The position numbers were made by a program, and so were the translations under genes. 64,000 bases of DNA from Nissolia schottii (Eukaryota; Streptophyta; Magnoliopsida; Fabales; Fabaceae): NCBI GenBank assembly GCA_003254905.1, contig QANU01056703.1:455166-519165 (forward strand). The letters are read 5' to 3'. Below, one piece after another: positions 30,601 to 41,700 of this stretch. The notes below the pieces were generated by a model that saw only the letters and a list, made by a program, of their open reading frames with translations, made no database searches and was not told the DNA's origin. Every line of letters starts with the position of its first letter. The stretch's first letter is position 1.

Positions 30601-32546
30601 TGATATTCCAACGTGTGCAGATTATTTTGGAATTTTAGATTGCTATGCTAACATTACAACTGCGATTGAATAGCAAAAATAAAATAAAATTCACTCAACT
30701 ACCATGAAAATGCATTAGGACAAGAAGTCAAATCAGATCGTTCATGATTGTGGACAAGCTTGCCATGGATTAAAGTTATGACTTAATTTTCAAATTACCT
30801 AATAAATAAGGAAAAGTAACCAAATCCATAACATTGTGATTTTAAAATTATGACTGCACCCATTAAAGTTTTATACAATTAACTATTCTAGGGATCCTAC
30901 CATACATTGTTGACAGATAAAACTCACCTGTGAAGGGAAACCATGGATTAATATCACTGAAGGATTATCAGCGCTTCCGCTTTCGACACAAAACCATCTA
31001 TTGTATAAAATCATATTCACATAATATGATCCAATTAGAAACATGAACATAATACCATTTCTTATTTCTACTTGCGTCAAAGTCCTACAAACTCAAAGAA
31101 GTTTTTTACCTTTATTTATTTTATATACTCATTTCAACTCTATTTCCAACTGAGATATCAGCTGCCAGTTTTCCAGTTTAGTTTTTCTCAAGTTTTCCAC
31201 AGTCCTTGAAGCAAAGATAGAAAATCATTGCGCACATAAAGAGACATCTAGTTTACCTAAAACGATCACCACTAGATTGAGAACCAGCACCCATAGTCAG
31301 CCCAAAAATTGGATCTTTTGCCTTTTCACCACTGCCAGAAACTGAATAGGCTTTAACCTGATAATATCAGAAAATTGATGTATAAGACCATAAATGTTGC
31401 ATGAAAGCTACAATATTGCAAATTTGCAACATCAATGAATTAATGAAGTTGAAAAAAATACAAGGAATTAACTTGACAACCAATCTTGTCATATTTTTAA
31501 TAAAGTGTATTTCCTGAAGTATTCAGCAGTATACCTCAATTATAATATTTTAATAAAAGGTTGCTATAGGAAACTACTAAAATCCCGTTTTGATTAAAAA
31601 TAAAGAAAGGAAAAGAAAAACTAAGTAGCAGCACCAATATCAACAAAGCCTCAATCAAACGGTGCTATTGGTGTTCTATTGTTAAGATATAAAGTCATTT
31701 ATGTACCTCTATCCATCTAATTAACCTTTTGAAAGAAATGGTTATTATATCATAGGCCATAGCCTCTACGACCAAGTGGTTTAGAGGATTATTCTTGTAA
31801 CTAAAATAAGTTGAATTTAAGCACAAGGTAGGTGGATTTATGCATTGTTCACGCTTCAAGCCCAAAGAACTATTGTCTCTACCTAACAAGGTTTATAATA
31901 CCTATCATAAACTATGTCTACGGACAATCAATTTGAATCAAAATATCCTTCAAAAATAGTAAGCAATGGATGACAAACAAATTATTAGTTACCATCTTCC
32001 CTTGCTTAAACCACTCGTCACTTGGACTAGGCCCGTCTGAATACTTTCCTGTCAAGAACATAAAGCACTACTGTTAACTCTCCAATAAACTTCTCACAGT
32101 TGCATAACAAAATTATAAAACCACATGCATTGTGAGTTTATTGTTTCCCAACACATCGATTAACGGAAAATTAAAGTACCTCCGCTGAAAGAGAATCCAT
32201 CTCCGACGGAAACCGGAGCGTCCAGAAGATAATCCTGCACTAGAAGGAACCAACCAACCGTTTAGGAACACAAAAAAAGTTTCAAGAACCAAAACCTGAG
32301 AGAAACCCCACAATTTTCTAACAAATTGAACATTACTTGGTCACCACCATTGTTGCCGCCATTTGAACTGCACTTCAACTTTAAAGACTTTCTTGAAGTA
32401 GGGTGTGGACCGAATGAATTGAACCTTGTGGTGAGGGTTGTTGATGATGATGATGATGATGATGATGGAGAAGAGTAACGAAGGTTGGAATGGAAAGAAG
32501 AAAAGCAGTGGAATGGTGGTTTGTGTTGAAGTGTTGGAATGGCCAT
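12691..32546 (-). CDS. Plastid-type alpha/beta-hydrolase (haloalkane-dehalogenase-like), 412 aa, 13 coding exons
   Basis: Coding exons (minus): 32546-32337, 32234-32180, 32048-31993, 31357-31257, 30997-30928, 29850-29781, 28983-28927, 28842-28775, 28678-28598, 27975-27898, 27658-27503, 19392-19240 and 12774-12691. They total 1239 nt with all frames joined through GT..AG. The N-terminus (MAIPTLQHKPPFHCFSSF..., serine-rich, low acid) looks like a chloroplast transit peptide. The hydrolase fold is visible as HGFPSQ (oxyanion loop, exon 5), FDWLGFGFSDKP (exons 6-7), the strand and elbow LVVQGYFAPVVVKYA (exons 8-9), the acid-residue loop WGQRDRWF (exon 12) and the histidine segment AGHHVQEDCGEE (exon 13). 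The usual nucleophile position in the elbow is a glycine. Introns 11 (8.1 kb) and 12 (6.5 kb) are swollen by transposons, yet the exons are clean. It resembles plant plastid alpha/beta-hydrolase proteins of unknown substrate (At1g52510-like, from memory). The last exon is only 28 codons and lies 6.5 kb from its neighbour, so annotation programs may miss it. Confidence 0.92.
12942..15089 (-). mobile_element. Gag-only Ty3/gypsy deletion derivative with both LTRs and target duplication
   Basis: Two similar LTRs (12942-13374 and 14653-15089; TG..CA ends) bracket 1.28 kb. A 5-bp target duplication CATTG lies at 12937-12941 and 15090-15094. Orientation is minus: beside the right LTR is a primer-binding site TGGTATCAGAGC (initiator tRNA-Met type), beside the left a polypurine tract GAAGGGGAGGG. 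The interior encodes gag (14616-13530), with the matrix/capsid-like region and zinc knuckle CFRCGEKWGQDHRC. It continues with only the last ~45 residues of a pol polyprotein (FPSFHLEDKVNFEGEGIV). Protease, reverse transcriptase, RNase H and integrase are absent. Two in-frame stops sit at 14191-14193 (TAG) and 14185-14187 (TGA). The LTRs are close over most of their length but diverge in about 90 bp next to the TGTAAGAACTGG end. It lies in intron 12 of the hydrolase gene. Confidence 0.9.
15446..15698. mobile_element. Foldback MITE-like element (253 bp)
   Basis: The left end GAGTAAACCTTCAAATTCGTCC and the right end GGACGAATTTGAAGGTTTACTC are perfect inverted repeats of 22 bases, enclosing about 210 bp of non-coding sequence with further inverted similarity (GGGACGAACTTG, AACTTGACC). 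No clear target duplication was found. A related fragment (AGGACGAACTTGATGGACATTTGA) is seen near 57352. It lies in intron 12 of the hydrolase gene. Confidence 0.75.
16142..19156. mobile_element. 3.0 kb solo LTR of a long-LTR retrotransposon, ATATC target duplication
   Basis: The block starts TGTGATGACCC and ends GGGTCGTGACA, so its ends are TG..CA and near-mirror images. It is flanked on both sides by ATATC (16137-16141 and 19157-19161). The interior has no polymerase or gag similarity, is rich in CAGT/TAGT words at 17000-17900, and shows no internal second LTR. The simplest reading is a solo LTR or a non-coding large derivative. Related sequence occurs at 59911-61735 (inverted relative to this copy) and as an end fragment at about 47990-48214. 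Exon 12 of the hydrolase gene begins only 79 bp beyond the right duplication. Confidence 0.75.
19590..19765. mobile_element. Possible tRNA-derived SINE
   Basis: The stretch contains a B-box-like GAGTTCAAATCCTAG about 40 bases after a possible A-box region (ACCTCTACCATAAGC). This resembles the tRNA-like head of a plant SINE. No tail or target duplication was identified, so the call is weak. It lies in intron 11 of the hydrolase gene. Confidence 0.3.
19913..20488. mobile_element. Non-autonomous Mutator-like element of the GAGTTTAC family (576 bp)
   Basis: The termini ATGGTTATTAAACTCTAG and, on the other strand, AAAGTTGTTAAACTCGAG are inverted repeats with about 14 of 18 positions matching. Subterminal regions carry many GAGTTTAC/GTAAACTC words. 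The flanks GGGAGAACT (left) and GGGAAGAAC (right) look like a decayed 9-bp target duplication, as expected for Mutator-like transposition. There is no transposase. It is inserted in intron 11 of the hydrolase gene. Confidence 0.65.
22876..22974. repeat. 45 bp tandem duplication inside the Copia pol region
   Basis: A 45-base unit beginning TGACATCTGTAGCTTGATCA is repeated perfectly at 22876-22920 and 22930-22974, separated by TGACACAAC. In the element's reading frame it doubles the peptide VVFDEQSMLIKLQMS between integrase and reverse transcriptase. It is likely a replication slip during or after retrotransposition. Confidence 0.9.
24074..26493. mobile_element. Insertion of unknown class nested in Copia gag
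   Basis: Copia gag similarity stops at TTPKEV (26494) and resumes at the zinc knuckle (24070). The 2.4 kb between starts TGATGTCGAGG and ends GGGATGTTACA, which fits TG..CA retrotransposon ends. The interior is GC-richer than its surroundings. It has proline/acid-rich open stretches on the plus strand at 25500-26055 (for example DVEIDPNSWPPHPWQHFNP) with no domain I recognise. No clear flanking duplication was found and part of gag seems missing, so insertion was probably accompanied by a deletion. It may be a solo LTR or a cut-down gypsy derivative. Confidence 0.5.
27214..27452 (-). mobile_element. Short poly-A retroinsertion with 14-bp target duplication
   Basis: GCAAGCAATGGAAC occurs at 27200-27213 and 27453-27466, bracketing about 239 bp. 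The left side begins with a poly-T run, i.e. a poly-A tail on the minus strand, about 20 bases after an AATAAA signal. This is the hallmark of LINE-machinery insertion: a 5'-truncated LINE 3' end, a SINE or a processed transcript fragment. The minus strand keeps a 62-residue open frame ending WREELCNSDPCPF that I cannot assign. It lies in intron 11 of the hydrolase gene, 37 bp beyond exon 11. Confidence 0.75.
27720..27840. repeat. Mixed (TGTA/TGCG)n microsatellite
   Basis: Alternating GTGTGTG, (GTAT)n, (GCAT)n and (GCGT)n runs form a purine-pyrimidine alternating tract of about 120 bp in an intron of the hydrolase gene. Such tracts are length-variable; no gene function is inferred. Confidence 0.85.
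29387..29648. mobile_element. LTR-like sequence, probable solo LTR remnant
   Basis: The block begins TGATAGGATTTGGGCC and ends near CCAGTTCCATCACA. Towards its end it has the typical plant Copia LTR layout (GAGAGATCTC region, CCTGTACTGTTGTATT, then ACACACTTCTTGAGTTTTCTT). No flanking duplication could be confirmed. It is in intron 6 of the hydrolase gene. Confidence 0.35.
30009..30545 (+). mobile_element. Copia-like LTR and leader remnant
   Basis: AT-rich LTR-like sequence with a TATAAATAGG box (30134-30143) and a downstream pyrimidine-rich end is followed by a short open frame (30306-30551, starting MTMSLTLRFFSSHP). This looks like the LTR plus leader of a truncated retrotransposon. No domain is recognisable and the limits are approximate. 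It is in intron 5 of the hydrolase gene. Confidence 0.35.
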
Positions 32547-34129
32547 GGCGTGGAGTGAGTGGGATCAAAGAAGGAAAGAAGTGGGGAAATGAAAACAGCT
32601 TTAACGGAAAGACCGTTAGTACTTAATGGAAATAAATTTGTTTGTTGGAAGGGGATAGGGTTTCTCTGGTCCTTGGTCCTCAAAACTTCTGGCCTTCGTT
32701 ATTTGGGTTTTGCCAACATAAATACCACAAACTCGTTTTTATCTTTGATTTGTTACAACTTATGAGTGGAATATTCGGAAGGATGAACCTTTCTCTAGTG
32801 AGAATGTGAATAGTTTCTCAGCTATGAGAATTTGGTTGATCCAATAGTAAAGTGAAATGTGGCACTACTTAAAAAGGTGAAATTAAGTGATATTTGTAGG
32901 TATTATGGTGATGTGTAGGCATATTTAAGTAATATTTTAAATGATAATATTTAAATTATATTATTTATGAAAGATAATTTTATTTTATTAAATGACGGTT
33001 AGTTCGGGTGGCGGAGGCACTTCACGATGTCGGTGGCTAAGGCACTTCACGACATTCGCTCCAACGACGGTGGTCTCCTTCGTGGGTGGCAAAGGCGAGG
33101 GTTTGCTTTGTTGGTGGCTAAGGCAGTACTTCTCCGTTGCCAAGCTTTTTCTCCCCCCGTGGTTGAGGAACTTTTGTGGCAAACCTAATTACTTTACCAA
33201 TTGTTTACTTTAATAATTGTTTACATTTTATGATTTTTTTATTAGTGGCGTTAGGTAAAAATTAAATTAATAATTTAATTACAACAATTAATAATGTTTT
33301 AGGACAAAATAACAATTATAACCTATATATCAACACACTACAAGACAAAATAGTGACACGTGTCAAATTATTATTGGATAGTTCAAAATTCTCATGGGTG
33401 AGAAACTCTTCCTTTGCTCACTTGAGGATGACCGATTCGGAATAGGAATATGGAGGGAGAAAGTACCCAACAAGTAACCCCACAAAATAATAGTAACAAG
33501 ATTTAACAAAATAATGTATCTTACAAATTAATTTATCCACTATTATAAATGTCACTTGACATTTTTAAAAATAAAATTGAAAAGAAATGTCAGTGTTAAT
33601 AAAAGTTGGTAAGTTAATTTGTAAGTTGATAAGTTATGTTCTCCACACATTTTTTGATTTAATGTAAGAGGAATGTTGATAGAAAGGAGTATGAGTAGAG
33701 ATATTCTAGAATAGATATTTGATTACATGTGTCAATAGTAAAAATGGATATTCTTAGAAATATTTTATAAAACGAATAGATGAGTGACATGTGTAGGGAA
33801 AAGAAGGTTCTAGAAAACCTTAGCCTATTATAAATGTATATCCCTTTGATTAATAAAGTAATGAAGAAATATGTTTAACCCTTTCCTTTATCTCTTATCT
33901 CTCTCCCCCTAATTTTTCCTATCAAATGCTATTAAGAGCCCACTTAGTAGGACACTCAACAACTCACAAAACATGGGATTTACTATGAAGAGATGAAGAG
34001 AAGATGTGAGGATGATAAGTTTCATATTTTTATGAGAGTGAGTTATTAAGTGTGTACCTAAATAGGTCATACAAATAACATTTTCTTTAATTTTAATAGA
34101 TTTTTAGAATAAAATATTTTTATTTATGT

Positions 34130-34750
34130 TGAGGCATCAGCCTAAGCCAATTCTAATTTCTACCTTATTCGAACTTAGCATTTAGCATGTGCTCTTTCAA
34201 CGTTTGCAAAGCCAACATGAAGAGCTGCTCATGCTCTTTCTTACTTTTGAAATGCACGAAGATATCAAAGAAGACTCACAAAATAATTTAAGTGTGACTT
34301 GAAAACTCGATTTATCAAGTACATTAAGAGTTGCAAGGGCATTTGTAAGCTTACAAGACATACCAATAATTCATAGTGCCCATGAAGACTATGAAAGGAT
34401 GTCTTAGGAATGTCTTCATTCCTTAACTTTAGTTGGTGATATCTTGACTGTGAATAATCTTTGAGGAACATTGAGATCCTTAAAGCTAATCAAACAGGTC
34501 ATTAATGCAAGCAAGTGATACTTATTTTTCATTGTCAATTTGTCACCTTGTCCAAATGTCGATGGTTAATATACAACTACGTGAACCACCATTCTTCTTA
34601 ACAAACAACATTGATGCACCCACAAAAGAGAAACTATGACAAATGAAACCCTTATCAAGAAGATTCTTCAATTGTTCCTTCAATTCCTTAAGTTCAACTA
34701 GAGTCATCCAATATGGAGGTATAGATATTAGTTAGGCGTGTTTAGAAACA
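34130..34750 (-). pseudogene. Ty3/gypsy reverse-transcriptase fragment
   Basis: Minus-strand pieces in different frames spell the conserved start of gypsy reverse transcriptase in order: LKELKEQLKNLLDKGFI (about 34700), FVGASMLFVKKNGGS (about 34600), then YHQLKLRNEDIPKTSFHS and the INRVFKSHLNYFV segment (34470-34265). Stops and shifts break it and the YxDD-containing half is absent. It is an isolated relic with no LTRs identified. Confidence 0.8.
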
Positions 34751-34802
34751 AATCTATACAAAACTCAGTCTCCTTATATATTGGTAAACCTGATAGTCCT
34801 TA

Positions 34803-35035
34803 AAAAAAAAGGTTAATTAAGGTTTTAGTCCCTGTAATATGAAAAAGTTTGGTTTTAGTCTCTCATTACAAGTTTTAGTCCTTGTAAAATTTGGAAGTTT
34901 GATTTTAGTCCCTATGGATGGTTGGGGATTGACAGTAATGACGTGTCAGTTAACGTCGCTGACTTGGCATCACACGTGGATCCACCACGTGGCATAACCC
35001 ATTTTTTCCTCTAACCCATGACCCGACCCAACTGG
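34803..35035. repeat. Interspersed TTAATTAAGGTTTTAGTCCC repeat
   Basis: Starts at a GGTTAATTAAGGTTTTAGTCCC edge and contains repeated GTTTGGTTTTAGTC phrases, a GACGTGTCAGTTAACG stretch and CCACGTGGCATAACCC. It is the inverted counterpart of the copy at 1-236. This start motif is, to my knowledge, very common in legume genomes. Confidence 0.65.
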
Positions 35036-35754
35036 TAAATCCTCGTTGAGATGAACTGTCATCCTGTCTCCTTGGAACTTCTGATGATAAAGCTCCACTA
35101 ACAATTGTTGCTTGGCATGGTCTTGCATGCATTTTCCGACATGTATCACAAGTACTAGGAATACGATCAAAATGTCTTTAGTGTTGTAAAACGCTTCGAC
35201 TATGAGTTGTGCTAATTATTTGATTAATGGTGGGTGTTATGTGACTTAGGATGACCTCAAAGTCTTTAACCAACATCATCTCTAGATCCACTTCAATTTG
35301 TGGCTTTGGTGATCACCTCAAGCAACCTCAAGGCGTGACCCTCGCGGAGTTACGAGAAACTCCTCCTCTATTATTGCTTCCTCACTCAAAAATAGGTTCA
35401 AAATAAGTAATAATTAAAATTTTCAAAAAACTTAAATACGTTTCTAGTCCTTATGAATTATTTAGGTTTTGGTCACAATAAATTTTTCAAAAGGCTTGAA
35501 TATATTTTGAGAATTTTCTTTCCTTATAAATATCACCATTTAAGCCAAATATATTTAAGCCTTTTCAAAAAATAATTTACTTATTTATTTTATTATTACT
35601 TAAAAAAAATGCACTTTTTTTTTTATCGAACGAGCCTTATTTTTGCCATCCCTCTACCATTAGACGACCCACAGGGTACAGCGTATCCGAAAACCGAAAA
35701 GCTTCATTCTCAGTTGGGCTATGCTACACAGAACAGCAGAATAACGTGAAAAAA

Positions 35755-38700
35755 ATGGCGTTGCAATTTCTGAAGCATCCACTAACCATCTCACGAGCTT
35801 TCCACAGCGGGACAAGCTTAACTTTTCTTTCTCGGTTACGAAGCCTGAATCTCCCAGGTACAACTACGCTCTCTCTCTCTCTCTCAAAATTTCCTTGAAC
35901 AAGTTTTTGTGCAACTGTGAGGCAAAAACACAGTTTTTATGCATTTATGAACTAAAATGCCAATTTTCTAACCGGAAGACGAATTCATAGAGTGAAGACA
36001 AATTAACTCTGAAGCTTCATATTGAAAAACGCGTGCTGCGCTAATACCTTTTGCCTTTGTTGTTTTTCATTGGAATTTACTTTAGTGAGACGTGTCAGTG
36101 CTCAGATTCCATCTTCTTTAAGGAGCTATGCTACTGCAAAAGCAGAGAAGGTTTTACCTGTCAAGAAGTAAGCGCTCTTTGCTTTAATCACTGTTTCAAT
36201 TTTTTTATTTTTTAGCATCTCATAATTAAATAATATAGGTCATTTTTGTGTCATTGATGATAACAAAATATTGAGAGGCTACAGTGACAGTGATGGTTGT
36301 ATCATTGTGTCATGGTGTTTTAATCAACTTGAGAATGAAAATAACTGGAGGTACATTCGCTTTTCAGCACTAGACTTATAATAGAGGAAAATCTTCTTTC
36401 GTTTTGGGGAGAGGTTTGGAGCCTTGACATAATGGTAAGGTTACTGCTTATGGCCTGGAGGTTGCAGTTTCAATGTCTAGAAACAGTCTCTCTGCTTGTG
36501 ACGGTAAAGCTATTACAGCCCATACAAGGTCAGCCCAGTACAAGCCAAGCCCAAAGTAGTCATAGATCAATTCACAGCAGCTCAACCTATGATGATGATA
36601 ATGCCTCAGGGCATGATGCATTGTGCATTGAGCCATCCTTTTTGTGGTGGGGTGGCATAATTGTTGGTTGTATTTTGATAAGGGGAGGCTGTTTACTAAA
36701 GATTTTTGTTTGGAATTCTTCTGCTTGTGGCACTTGTACATTGATTTGAATGTCAAGTTCGCACAGAAACAAAGACTTGTTTGACAATTGGGTTTAGAAG
36801 GGGAAGGAAAGAAAAGGAAGGCCTTTGGTAGTTTTAATTAAGGTGGGGGAAGGTATTTGAGGGTTTTCAAAAACCCCCAAAACGCTCCATACTCCCCATT
36901 TTCTAGTTCCCCAAAATGGGGAGTTTTATACACACTCAAACAAGGAAAAACAACCCTCCAAGCCCCTTCGTTCCCTTTCCCTTCCTCTCCCCTTAATACC
37001 TTCTTTTTCCTTTGCCTCCTATCTCTGGAACAAAGCCTAAGGCGAACATGGCATTCTCTTGTTATGTACAGCCCTTTACATAAAAATGGGTGTATGACCT
37101 AGGATCTGGGGATTGGCTAAACTTTAGGGGCCACTAAATGTTTTTTTATTGAGAGGAGAAGGAGAGCTAGTTGCCTAAGTTCTATGACTGAGATGCTTGA
37201 TTTTTTGAATTACTTGTTCTTCTTTCTCTTTTGTTGTGTTAGCTTTTCTATTTGTTACAAGGTATAAGCTTAACAAGCTTACAGATTGAGGTAGAGTGTT
37301 AAAGAGTATTTAATAAAGTGTTAACTCCTACAATTAAGGGCCAATAATTGGCGTAGGTTAAAAGTAATTTACTGTACTTCATCCGGCTGCTATAAGGGCA
37401 ACCTAATGCATGAGGCTCCCACTTGGTGGGGTTTGGGGAGGTTACATGTGTGCAACCTTATCTCTGCAAGTGGAGAGACTGTTTCCAAGGTTTGAACTCG
37501 TAACCTCTAGGTCACAAGCAACAATGTTACTATTGTGCTAAGGCTCATCCTTTGTGCTACATTCTGCTGCCATTTTACATTTTCTCTATTTCCCTCTTCT
37601 CCAAGCCATTATTTTCTGTTTTGTTGTTCAACACTTACTTGCAATTAATTTTGTAAAATATTACTATTTGAGTGTAATGACATGAAGTAAAATTGAAGAA
37701 AATATTTGATCAAAGAAGAGGGAAAGCCTTGGTATTACAGTGGAATTGTAGCATCTCATACTTACATTGATATAGATATAATATCATTCGTTGGCCTTCA
37801 ACTAACTTGAGCTTTTGAGAGTTGACCCTTGACATGGTTAATCCTTTCCCCACTACCGTCGTCATATCATTATTGAATTAAATCTCAAAGGTAAGTGGTC
37901 TATTAGTTTTCCATGATTCAAACCTAAAGGGATTTTGCATGAGGGGGCGTGCTAATGATAAAAGAGTCATTTATGTGCCTTCCCCTAATAACTTAAGCTT
38001 TTAGGAGAATTGGCCTTCGGCAAACATGTGTTAAATTCTTTTGAATAGTTTTTAAGAAAACTAAAGAAAAGGGAAGCAAAATGTTGAAGGAGAAAAGATT
38101 TATATCATGAATCAATGTATTGGGATAAAAACTGCGTAGCAAGTTTCTCTAGATGGTGGCTCATTAGGGTTACTTTTGGGTCTGATGACTATGCTTTATG
38201 ATGCGGTAATGGCATCTGTAGAGATGAAGAGTGCATTTGTCTAATGGCAAAANNNNNNNNNNNNNNNNNNNNNNNNNNNNNNNNNNNNNNNNNNNNNNNN
38301 NNNNNNNNNNNNNNNNNNNNNNNNNNNNNNNNNNNNNNNNNNNNNNNNNNNNNNNNNNNNNNNNNNNNNNNNNNNNNNNNNNNNNNNNNNNNNNNNNNNN
38401 NNNNNNNNNNNNNNNNNNNNNNNNNNNNNNNNNNNNNNNNNNNNNNNNNNNNNNNNNNNNNNNNNNNNNNNNNNNNNNNNNNNNNNNNNNNNNNNNNNNN
38501 NNNNNNNNNNNNNNNNNNNNNNNNNNNNNNNNNNNNNNNNNNNNNNNNNNNNNNNNNNNNNNNNNNNNNNNNNNNNNNNNNNNNNNNNNNNNNNNNNNNN
38601 NNNNNNNNNNNNNNNNNNNNNNNNNNNNNNNNNNNNNNNNNNNNNNNNNNNNNNNNNNNNNNNNNNNNNNNNNNNNNNNNNNNNNNNNNNNNNNNNNNNN

Positions 38701-41700
38701 NNNNNNNNNNNNNNNNNNNNNCCCCCCCCGCACACGATAAAGAGCGTCCCAACCTTTTTGCAAATCAATTTTTGCAGCTTACCTACGAAGCCATGTTTTT
38801 CGCATGGTGAGGTGAGGAGTGGTGTACGCAGGACTTGGGCCTCCCGCAACTGAATTCGCCAAATGCGTTACCGAATTCAGTGTTACCAAATTTGACTCAA
38901 TTTGCCAACCGCGTTGGCGACTCTTACGTGGACCGTCGCCCTCCACGTCAACCGAAACAGGGGCATTGTTGTATTATGTTTTCAAACGGGGGTATTCTCG
39001 AAATTACATTTTTTATCAGGGGCAATAGAGTAAAAACGTCTAAATCCATAGATTTATAATTAAAAAAGAATTTTTTTGTCATAAATAATTTTTTTTAAAA
39101 TTTTGTTTTCTAATTTTTAATAAGTATTGGATACCCATGAATATATGTGAGTATTCATATATCTTCAAGAATAATTTTAAACAGATACTCGTACGGATAT
39201 GAGGCAGGGATAGGGAAAAAAATTTATTCAAGGTTGATGGTATCTAGGGTTTGAACTCGTGACTTCTAGGTCACAAACAACAATGTTACTATTGTGCTAA
39301 GGCTCATCCTTTGTGCTCCATTCTGCTGCCATTTTACATTTTCTCTATTTCCCTCTTCTCCAAGCCATTATTTTTTGTTTTGTTTTTCAACACTTAATTG
39401 CAATTAATTTTGTAAAATATTACTATTTGAGTGTAATGACATGAAATACAATTGAAGAAAATATTTGATCAAAGAAGAGGGAAAGCCTTGGTATTACAGT
39501 GGAATTATAGCATCTCATATATACATTGATATAGATATAAAATCATTCATTGGCCTTCAACTAACTTGAGCTTTTGAGAGTGGACCCTTGACATTGTTAA
39601 TCCTTTCCCCACCACCGTCGTCATATCATTATTGAATTAAATCTCAAAGGTAAGTGGTCTATTAGTTTTCCATGCTTCAAACCTAAAGGGATTTTGCATG
39701 AGGGGGCGTGCTAATTATAAAAGAGTCATTTATGTGCCTTCCCCTAATATCTTAAGCTTTTAGGAGAATTGGCCTTCGGCAAATATGTGTTAAATTCTTT
39801 TGAATAGTTTTTAAGAAAACTAAAGAAAAGGGAAGCAAAATGTTGAAGGAGAAAAGATTTATATCATGAATCAATGTATTGGGATAAAAACTGCGTAGCA
39901 AGTTTCTCTAGATGGTGGCTCATTAGGGTTACTTTTGGGTCTGATGACTATGCTTTATGATGTGGTAATGGCAGCTGTAGAGATGAAGAGTGCATTTGTC
40001 TAATGGCAAAAAAAAGTTGTTGATACAATTCATTGCATTCTTGAATTCTTTTATTAGCTTCATGGTAATAATGTAATGTTATGGTAGTTGTGTTTTGGCA
40101 AGGATGACCAGATGATGATGATGCCATTTACATTACGAGCATGAAAATTTTTCATTTTATTGTTGAAGGCTGTGTAACCTCTGTAGATTCTAAAAATTCT
40201 ACTACCTCAGGGCTCTCTGGTACTTGACCAAATCAACTTAAAGGACTTGTATAGGTACCAAAGCCTAAGTAGGCTTAATTTGTGCTGTTATTTTAATTGC
40301 CTTAGCCGTTCAACTTTGTTAGTATATATTGAGATATTATAATATCCTGTTAGGATATATTAAGATATTATAATATCTTGATATATCATAGATTATATTC
40401 TAGATTAATTTAGATTGATTCAATTTGTTATTAGGTTTATTTTGTTATTATTGTCCTGGTTCTCTGCCCAGCTTATAAATAGGTGTTAACTCATTTGTAT
40501 TTAGCAACACAAGATTAACAAACAATTCTCCTTGAATATTTGCTTTGTTTTTCTCTCTTGTTTTTCTGTGTCTAATATTTTTCTGATTCAAGATGAAACT
40601 TAACAAACTTAGGAATTGGATCCTCTAAAGTGAGATCCCTCACTTTAGAGGGTAAAGTGAGGGATCTCACCATTCAATTTATAAAGTAATAATGGGCCCC
40701 ACCTTCGACTTTATGAATCCAACGGTGAGATCCGTCACTTTAAAATATCCTTGCCCACAAATTTAAACACTTCATGGCATAAATGGTGAAGTTTTCTTTC
40801 TTCTTATAAAGGAACAGAGGATCAAATTTATTAGAAATGGGCAATATTAAGGTTATATTGTTGATTGGTAAGAGAGGAATGCTAGAAATACTATACAAGA
40901 GTAGGCTTTGAGTCCCTATACTATACTTGGTGTACATTTTAGTCCTTAGTTTTTCAATTTATTCATTTGTCTTTCCCAATTTTTCAACTACATCCACTTT
41001 TGTCCTTATGATGGTCCTGTATCCAATTCCAAGTTATGCTTTTTAAATGATGTGTCAAATGTCTATTCGTGTGGTGAGACTGGTAGTCTTAGATGCAAAA
41101 AATTTCCCATACAACATTTATCTTTCGGTGAAATAATTTGGATGGAAGATCACGATAAAAACATTAGATGTGATTGGTAATCGTAGTTTCTTTTTAATAT
41201 GATAGGGGATATCTTATCATTTCTTCTGTAACTTTCTATTAATTACTAATTAGTTCTTTCCCCAACCTCCGCATCCCCCCAAATATAATAAAATAAAGAA
41301 GTACTGATGAAACGCTTTGTATCTATTTGTGCAATTTTAACTTTTAGGAAAAAGAGGCTGGATGAAATATGTCTTGAAAAGTATCAGCAATACAGTAGAT
41401 CCATCATCCAGTCATGGATTTTGCAAGGTAACTAATTTCAATGTAATATATTGAGGCTCTATTTGGCAGCTCCCTCGGGCTGTACTAATTAATTGAATTT
41501 AAATCATGTGGCACCTAGATATGTCATGCTTCTATAATCTCATATTCTAGCATTTCTGTGATTTTAAATATTAGTTTCAGTAGTAAAGGAAAAATTTCTC
41601 TGGGGATGAAATAAATCTTCTATTTTGTAAAATTTGATTCTAAATTACATAGTCAATTAACCATATGATATGATATCTAAACTCTTGTTATGCTCATTCA

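Larger units (their letters stand above)
32547..35754. other. Divergent intergenic region between hydrolase and methyltransferase genes
   Basis: The two genes are transcribed away from each other, so both promoters lie here, next to 32547 and 35754. Between them are an open GC-richer patch at 33000-33210 without recognisable similarity, a possible LTR remnant at about 33673-33930 (TGTTGATAGAAAGGAG start), a gypsy pol fragment (34130-34750) and an interspersed repeat (34803-35035). At 34970-35170 a minus-strand frame of about 60 residues is unassigned. Confidence 0.6.

Noticed and set aside
32381..32683. Alternative frames with poly-His, poly-Ile or poly-Met next to the hydrolase start
   Set aside because: They are other-frame readings of the (GAT/ATC)n run that encodes the serine stretch of the transit peptide.
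38170..38849. Several long open frames across the run of N
   Set aside because: They consist almost wholly of unknown residues; the gap is not coding evidence.
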